Shown here piece after piece: positions 58,130 through 64,000 of a DNA stretch of 64,000 bases; the stretch's first letter is position 1; each line of letters begins with the position of its first letter. The stretch is taken from NCBI RefSeq assembly GCF_002865645.1, contig NW_020194644.1:62001-126000 (forward strand). The letters are read 5' to 3'. Position numbers and translations under genes: made by a program. The DNA comes from Hyaloscypha bicolor E (lineage: Eukaryota; Ascomycota; Leotiomycetes; Helotiales; Hyaloscyphaceae). Under the pieces are notes generated by a model. That model did not search any database. It saw only the letters and a program-made list of their open reading frames with translations, and was not told the origin of the DNA.

Positions 58130-59230
58130 TCATTTTGGCCGTCGAAACGCATCAACTTCGCAAAGTCGGTGTCCAGTTCGGGCCTTCATTCAGTGTCGTT
58201 CTTAAGGTTGTGGCATCGCTTCGAGAAGGGTTATCAGCATCGCGGGTGATGATGATGTTTTTTCTCGCCTGGCAGTAATCCACGTTGGCTGTGTTTACAG
58301 TGGGGAAGTGGTACAAATTAAACTCATTCCCTTGTCCCTAGCGATGAGCTCGACCGGTAGCCTTGGCGATGACTGCTTCGTAATCCTCCTGAACATCTCT
58401 CCAGCGGCGTAATACCGTTGCATGAAAATTACGTGGTTGGTTGGCAGGCACTGATCGATGGTGGAAAGGCAGTTGTCGGGCCTCAAAAATCGCTTCAGGA
58501 ATCGCCATATTGTGTTTCTCGTCTCTCTTGTAAGATCGAGTGTTGTAATTTGGGTAATAGTGCTGGAAGAGCAGGGGCCGAAGTAACATGTCAGAGGAAA
58601 CTCGGAATGGCATTCGAAGGTTGTTCAGCAATGATTGAGTGGAGAAGCGTTTGAGAGAGTAGAGTTGCGGTCTGGTAACCGGTCGCGGAAATTTTTCTTC
58701 AGCCTAGATCTTCATCAGCTTGTTTATCTGCGAGTTATAGTTGCTCATCGATTGAACTTACGGCTTTGAGGACATTGGGAAAGTGTCTTAAAAAACTCGA
58801 CCCCGGTCCCCGCCACCCTCGAAGGGCTTCTGGTTGGAGCACAGGGACTAGTCTAACTTCTGATTGTTCTAAACTAATTGAACATAATTTCAGCTTGAGG
58901 CTTCTCCTAGAGATGTGCGATTTGAGGGACGTTGTGGGATCTTAGCTTGGTGGCTGGAAAATGGTGTAACCTCCATGATCCTGACATTCGCATTCGGATT
59001 ATGGCCTTCAAACTGGCTAGGGCCAACCTGGATAGAGAGGATTGACAAATTAGAGAGTCTGTATTGAGCGGTGTCTTATCGGCTTGTGATAGGAATAAAT
59101 TATTCCGTAGCGTCGGCTTTGTCACAGTAATTCATTCCGTGCTCAAACAAAACCCTACCTAGATTAAAAATCCGAAAACTCCATTCAACCCCTCTCTTTC
59201 CATCAAGAACTATTCTCAACATACGAAAAA
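58130..59230. other. No intact gene; possible further relic
   Basis: A minus-strand 97-codon frame at 58,338-58,631 and a coding-like stretch at 58,150-58,300 could belong to the methyltransferase relic or another gene, but show no recognisable motif. Confidence 0.35.
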
Positions 59231-59690
59231 ATGATTGGACGCACTGCACTACAAGATCCCTCAGTTTCTCGACCCCATAAATGCGTCACTTTAGCACCGT
59301 CGAGACAAGAAAGGGGGAAAGGAGCCGTGGCAACGATTCCGACTGCTGTCGACGGTCACCCTTGGCGCCAAGAAAAGTGCTACATCTGCTTTGCTATCAG
59401 GAAACAGCTCAGGCTGAAGACTGCCAGTATGTTTAACCAGGCGGAGTCTATCTTATTATCTGCGAGAATACTGACTTGTAATCACAGGACAACTTGCTTC
59501 AGCAGCTGTTGAGAAAAGCATAAAGGAGGAGCAAGAACAAGACTGCATCAAGCAGGACACAAGAGAAAACAATTTGACACAAGACGATAATGAATCAACG
59601 ACGGCAAAATCCAAGAATATCGGTTTGTGCAGGGTGCGCCGTCCACAAGAAGCAAAACAGCCTCTGCAGAATTCCAGTCGGAAGCTGTAG
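59231..59690 (+). CDS. Small hypothetical protein, two exons, 132 aa
   Basis: Exon 1 59,231-59,426, intron 59,427-59,487 (61 bp; GTATGT donor, CTGAC branch point, CACAG acceptor), exon 2 59,488-59,690. The phase fits (1 plus 2). Start context AAAAAATGA. The N-terminal half is basic with two Cys in KCYICFA; the C-terminal half is Gln/Glu/Lys/Asp-rich and probably disordered. No signal peptide, membrane segment or known domain. The consensus splice signals and continuous frame are the main evidence. Confidence 0.5.
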
Positions 59691-60331
59691 CTAAGATGCT
59701 TACATTGGACGAAGAAATGATTTGGCAAGGGAAAAATTATGGCAGTTGAATGTTTGCTGTGAGACTGGTCACAATTGGGGTAAGGCTTGTCACAGAAAGG
59801 CAAGAATACCCCGTAGCTAATTTACTTACAGTAGACACTTGCCGGAAGACAAAGATGCTCTTGATACTTCAACGCATACGGGGAGCCATGTGTTTTTGAT
59901 CCTTGTTTATCAGAGGCAGAATTAGAAGTTGGGCCACAGGGGTAGAAGAGGAATCGTTCATCAAAGAGAGGAAGCATTGTCTCAACTGCAGGATTAGGAC
60001 TTCAGCTGACGGTCCTCGGAATCTTTGATGTTCTCTGCCTTTTTCGGGCAATGCGTTTCGTGGCGGAGAAGTTTCCTGGGACTTGGATCAGAGAGGTTGA
60101 AGTTCTGCAAAATCCAGCCGAATTGAGTCTAGTTTCTATGCCAAGACTTCAGCCTAACTTCTATTTCGACCTCGTCTCAATCCTTTCCCCCTCTACGTTT
60201 CTCCTTCGGAATCACAACACTTGAGCCAACTCTTCCATACTTGTGACTATCGTCTTGTCTTGTCTTCTAAGTGTACCTGCCAACCTCCACGCCTCTGCTT
60301 TTGCTCACTTGATTTATGTGATCAATCCAAC
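59691..60331. promoter_or_regulatory. Intergenic, presumptive promoter of 2EXR gene 6
   Basis: No gene seen. Pyrimidine-rich sequence from about 60,150 to the next start. Confidence 0.4.
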
Positions 60332-61060
60332 ATGGCACACCTTGCAACCAAATGGCCAAACTCTCCTCCGCTCGATTCAATGCCCGAAACCTTTACGGAG
60401 TTTCCCGATCTCCTACTCGAAATCCAACGTGAAATATGGACATATCTTCTCCCTGGTCCGCGAGTTATACACATCATGGGGTCGCCCAGGGCAAAGGGAC
60501 AGTGCTTTGTGGACATGATAGAGAACCCTCTGCTACTTCGCATTTGCCAAGAATCTCGAGCCATTGCCTGCAAACGGTACCGATTATCCTTCGAGCCTCA
60601 TCTTCGCCGTCCAATTTATTTCGACTTTTCCTCGGATATCTTGCTCATGCAGAATGAAAAGGTCCTGAGCATGTTCTTCGAAAGAAGCAAGGGATCCATC
60701 ACCAGCGAAGTGACGATGGTCAAGGTCCTTGCTATCGGCTTGCCATTTGAGGAAACAGCGGCTTCACTGCATGTTATTAGTCGCCTTCTTTTCGTGATGG
60801 CCATACACACTGGGGTGATCAATGCAGCGACGCGTTTTGGCAATCTGCGAGAAATCTTCTTACTGACCACTGAGCCGCGGCGGTCGGATTTCGAGAATGC
60901 TCTTCTCTCGGATGAGTATTTGACAAAAATGAGAATGTCTTACTCGGGTCTCCAGGATCCATATGCTCTGAAACGACGAGAGTTCCTCAAGGATGAAGAT
61001 GGGAGCATTCCTACCACTACACTCATGACAGCTGTAGACTTTTGGAACCGGTTCCCTTGA
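60332..61060 (+). CDS. 2EXR-domain protein 6, 242 aa
   Basis: Single exon. ATG 60,332 (context CCAACATGG) is the first in-frame ATG. Domain: TFTEFPDLLLEIQREIW (EIQ, residues 30-32), LLLRICQESRAIACKRYRLSF (ESR, 74-76, given in part as RICQESRAIACKRY), IYFDFSSDILLM. The C-terminal region has helices and ends at residue 242 with no acidic tail. It is among the shortest intact members here and close to a minimal domain protein. Function unknown. Confidence 0.88.
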   Translation: MAHLATKWPNSPPLDSMPETFTEFPDLLLEIQREIWTYLLPGPRVIHIMGSPRAKGQCFVDMIENPLLLRICQESRAIACKRYRLSFEPHLRRPIYFDFSSDILLMQNEKVLSMFFERSKGSITSEVTMVKVLAIGLPFEETAASLHVISRLLFVMAIHTGVINAATRFGNLREIFLLTTEPRRSDFENALLSDEYLTKMRMSYSGLQDPYALKRREFLKDEDGSIPTTTLMTAVDFWNRFP

Positions 61061-61640
61061 CATTGAAGCATGGCCAGAATATTTCTGAGCACGTTGTTGG
61101 ACCTATGACAAGGGATTAGTCGACATTGCCCTTAGCTATTCCTGAAGTGCAGATTGTTTTCAGCTATACCTGATATAATGCAAGGGCTCAAGGAGAACAA
61201 GCTTTGACGTCCAGCTGTTTAACATTCTACTGTGCAGTCCTACTAACACTAAAATAACAATCGACTAGAATGACCCCAGGATTGCCCACATGTTAATTGC
61301 TACACATGTTTATGCGTTTTGCAAGGGTTTTCTTGTGACAGCCAATATTTCTTGTCCATTTTGTGAACAACTTGCATCAATATGCTTTGTGTTACTATTC
61401 ATATTCAGGTGCTTAGCTTACAAGCATTATCTCCTTAGTTTTAGATCTTTACTGACTAGAATGTAGGCTTGTACTCCTTAAACATTATGGCATTCCATGT
61501 CTAGGTAGAAGTAGGACAGGGTAGTAAATCGTTGGCGTCGGTACGTAGGTTAATGCGCCCCGAGCCTGTTATTAGCCGCAGCCAAAAACAAGTTGCTTAA
61601 TCTACCATGTCACTCTTTAGACAATTCCAGATCATCCCAA
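61061..61640. other. Intergenic, no gene recognised
   Basis: Mildly AT-rich, no frame of interest. Confidence 0.5.
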
Positions 61641-61649
61641 CCCAATTCT

Positions 61650-62720
61650 TCCACAATCCGTCTGCCAAACACCAACCACACCTTCCAACAGACCTCCCGG
61701 CGTGCTAGACAACCCAGAGGAGTTGGCGACTCCATCGACTTTCCATGGTTTGCCGAAGCTCCCTTTAGAACTTCGGGTTCGGATTTGAAAGCTTGCAGTC
61801 GTTCCTCCAGTCGTCAATTGAAATTTCACTGCTGCAGAAGGGCAGAGTGCCGAAACCTTATTTCCTGGAAGCGTATCCCTCTCTGGAGAAGTTTCTCTGC
61901 TAACAATCCTCAAGCACAATTATGGATGGCAGGAAAGCCCTCATCCCCGAAGACACCGACATCGGGGCTTGTTCTTCTGGAATGCAGGCCGACAACAAAA
62001 GGGCACAGGCAATGCATAAGGAATTAAGGGTGGCCTGGGGCATAGCGGTTGAGCGTTTGTCAGCAACTTGGGGGGATTGGTGTTTAGCCTGCGGTCAGAA
62101 GCGCAGCATAACTGTATGTATAAGCCAGTGCAACAGAAAGTCTCTTCTCTATCCCGCAAGTGTTGAGCGTGACTGTTCAGCGCACCCATGTCCACTTTCT
62201 GGACAACCTTTTAGATCCTCGTTCTGTGTGCCGGATGATTCAATTCACACTGTGGACAGCGTACAAATATCCTCGCGGAGTCTTTTCCTGAAACGGCTTC
62301 TATCACCCTCTCTCTATCGACACCAACGCCTAGTTTCCACTTATTTCAATCTGAAGCCGAGGATACCAAGCTCAAATGGACAATAAATTACCTCATTTCC
62401 TCCTGTTCTCTCAACTACTAGCGGACCTTCAACTACGTGTATAGGAGCCTACAGTTGTTCCGGTTTATTTACACTCCACATCGAAGCTCGGCAGAGCCTC
62501 CCTCATTCAAGATTACATCACCCGCCATCCCCATGCTCTCCGCCTGCAGAGATTCTCGCGCCGTTGCTTTGAGAACGTACAGGACCGGCCATCGTATCAT
62601 ATCCCAGAACAGGAACACCAGTGCACCACCCCTCGACCTTCTTTTGCCGGATATACTTCGACCCCACTGTGCCCCACACAAGATAGCTTTCTCTTTGCAA
62701 ACTAAGAGTCGTTGATTCAC
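61650..62720 (+). pseudogene. 2EXR pseudogene B
   Basis: A plus-strand frame reads TFHGLPKLPLELRVRI, ExR motif 1, then TGA (61,786-61,788) in place of the Trp codon, then KLAVVPPVV. The second motif appears 750 bp later in another frame: PAIPMLSACRDSRAVALRTYR (given in part), followed by DLLLPDILRPH, normally the YFD...D strand. The spacing is far greater than in intact copies, so an insertion or unrelated sequence separates the halves. One nonsense codon, a second stop and several frameshifts make it non-functional. Confidence 0.65.
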
Positions 62721-63048
62721 ATGGCTAATGAATTCGAGATAGTGCCTAGCCCTACACTCCGCCCCCGGCCTTAGCTTCCCGATAGAAGCACTACACCCCT
62801 TTGCTCCGTCGCCATCAACGAACTATTCGACCGCGCAAGTATGACTAACCCCATATTCGACGAGTTTCCCGAGTCTCACATTCGATTTGCTTGAAAAAAA
62901 GAAAGAATTGAGTTTTGAGATGCTTGAATTCCATGGTCTTAGATTTCTATCTACTAGCTGATAGTGTCCGACCAGTTTGTCCTCTATTCAGTACCACTGC
63001 CGTTCTTTGCTGAGAGATCTCAAGAGCCTTCAATACGTTCATTTATGT
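62721..63048. other. Intergenic, no gene recognised
   Basis: Nothing supported. Confidence 0.5.
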
Positions 63049-63883
63049 TCAGTAAAAGCGACGCTGGAACTCTCCCCTTGCCATACGCGTGACTCTCGGA
63101 TCCTGCCACCATTTTGACATAGCTTGTACAGCAGGAGGTGTTGATCTCCCCAGTACGGACTCAGGAGCCTGCCACTTCAAAGCGTGCTCAAACGTCTCAA
63201 CAAACATCCTGACACTATCCTCCTTAGTCGCTGGCACCCATTCTCTGCTGATCCTAGGCATGTCATCCAAGTGAGGTCTATCATACACCGCCCATTTTCC
63301 TGCAGGTTTAACCTTGAAATCGATGAGGATCAGTTCTTCGAGATCCGGGAACTCGTAGAAGAGGGAAGGGATGTAAGCGCCCCAGCTCCAGTCCAGGATC
63401 TCCCAGATCTTTGTATGCCATCGTCTATCGGAAGGTTTTCCGGCGTAATAGGTGATGTCTTTAATGTCAAGTTCCTGGATCCCGATGTGTTCAAGCGTGA
63501 TAGATTTGACGGCTGAGGATCGCGTGGGCCTGAGTTCGCCACTGCTGAAAAGCTCGTAATGCCTTGTGAAGTGCTCGAAATGCTTCCAATCCGTGAATGA
63601 AATGGTGTCTGTCTCAAAGTCAAAGTCGAAAGAGAACTGCGTTCGCAACCCCGATATGACATTGCCAAATACGTCCCCTTCTTCTGTATCCGACCAAGTT
63701 GCTTTCTCCGTAATTCTTCAACTGGAGACGGATAACTCGTGGAGGAACCGCGAGTCTCCAGATCTCACGTTGGAGCTCTACTGGTAGCTTGGGGAAGCTG
63801 TGCAATTCTTCAACATCTGCAGGTTCGTGTTGACTTCTTGACTTGAGTTGATTGTTACTTTCTGTGGTAGAGGCCGAGTCCAT
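63049..63883 (-). pseudogene. 2EXR gene 7, disrupted, minus strand
   Basis: Starts at ATG 63,883 and encodes HSFPKLPVELQREIWRLAVPPRVI (ELQ, residues 36-38). It then loses the frame: the 87-codon frame ends at 63,620, while the remainder (FSFDFDFETDTISF onward, about 195 residues to 63,049) is in another frame. A 58-bp GT-AG intron (GTCGGA donor, ACGCAG acceptor) would join them in phase 0, but the donor is weak. Even so, the whole second ExR block and about 25 residues are missing compared with paralogues. Either a spliced, shortened protein or a pseudogene. It is the only 2EXR copy on the minus strand. Confidence 0.6.
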
Positions 63884-64000
63884 GATGACTTTGTCGTAAA
63901 GCTGGTAGGTTTCTTGATGCTTCCGAGGGAGCGCGAGGACTGGCTCGGAAAGCCGCGGTGCTCATTTTAAACCCTCCAACTCAAATGCAAAGGCTGGTTA
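63884..64000 (-). promoter_or_regulatory. Upstream flank of 2EXR gene 7
   Basis: Short promoter-side sequence to the window end; no gene starts seen. Confidence 0.3.

Overview
The window reads as nuclear DNA of a filamentous ascomycete, most likely a Leotiomycete (inference). Evidence: intron-poor genes with 48-62 bp GT-AG introns and CTRAY-type branch points, several 2EXR-family genes, and a sharply bounded block of AT-rich DNA carrying the signature of repeat-induced point mutation (RIP). There is no sign of a bacterial, organellar or viral genome.

Region 1 (1 to about 26,440) is an AT-rich graveyard of repeats. Translating through the stop codons recovers two large LTR retrotransposons on the minus strand. 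One is a Ty1/copia element (8,058-14,517) with both LTRs, RNase H, reverse transcriptase and a gag zinc knuckle. The other is a Ty3/gypsy chromovirus (about 16,543-26,696) with reverse transcriptase, RNase H, integrase and a C-terminal chromodomain, plus about 3 kb of extra decayed coding-like sequence between pol and the 3' LTR. Further copia LTRs lie at 6,704-7,128, 15,742-15,968 and (inverted, partial) 16,141-16,236. The two ends of the gypsy element differ by 13 changes over 104 bp, all of them G to A or C to T, which documents RIP directly.

Region 2 (26,700-36,460) is a normal-composition border. It holds a decayed Tc1/mariner transposase, a fragment of an unrecognised protein, a small secreted protein interrupted by an in-frame TGA, a two-exon gene of unknown function, a stretch almost free of genes, and an intact three-exon M50B-like membrane metallopeptidase.

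Region 3 (36,460-63,900) is dominated by a local array of 2EXR-domain genes. Six are apparently intact (36,460; 38,962; 48,122; 50,561; 54,395; 60,332, all plus strand), one is disrupted (63,883, minus strand), and two or three are pseudogenes (52,011; 61,650; possibly 56,430). Interspersed are a pogo/Fot1-type DNA transposon with perfect 69-bp terminal inverted repeats and a TA target duplication, a 137-bp MITE, a relic of a polyketide/peptide synthase end (acyl carrier plus peptidyl carrier), a two-exon ubiquitin-like-domain gene, an NLR-type N-terminal fragment, a cytosine-methyltransferase-like pseudogene, and two small genes of unknown function.

No operon logic applies. The functional theme is a fast-evolving, locally duplicated 2EXR family beside transposon-rich DNA. 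Coordinates of spliced genes span the first to the last coding base; intron positions are given in the evidence.
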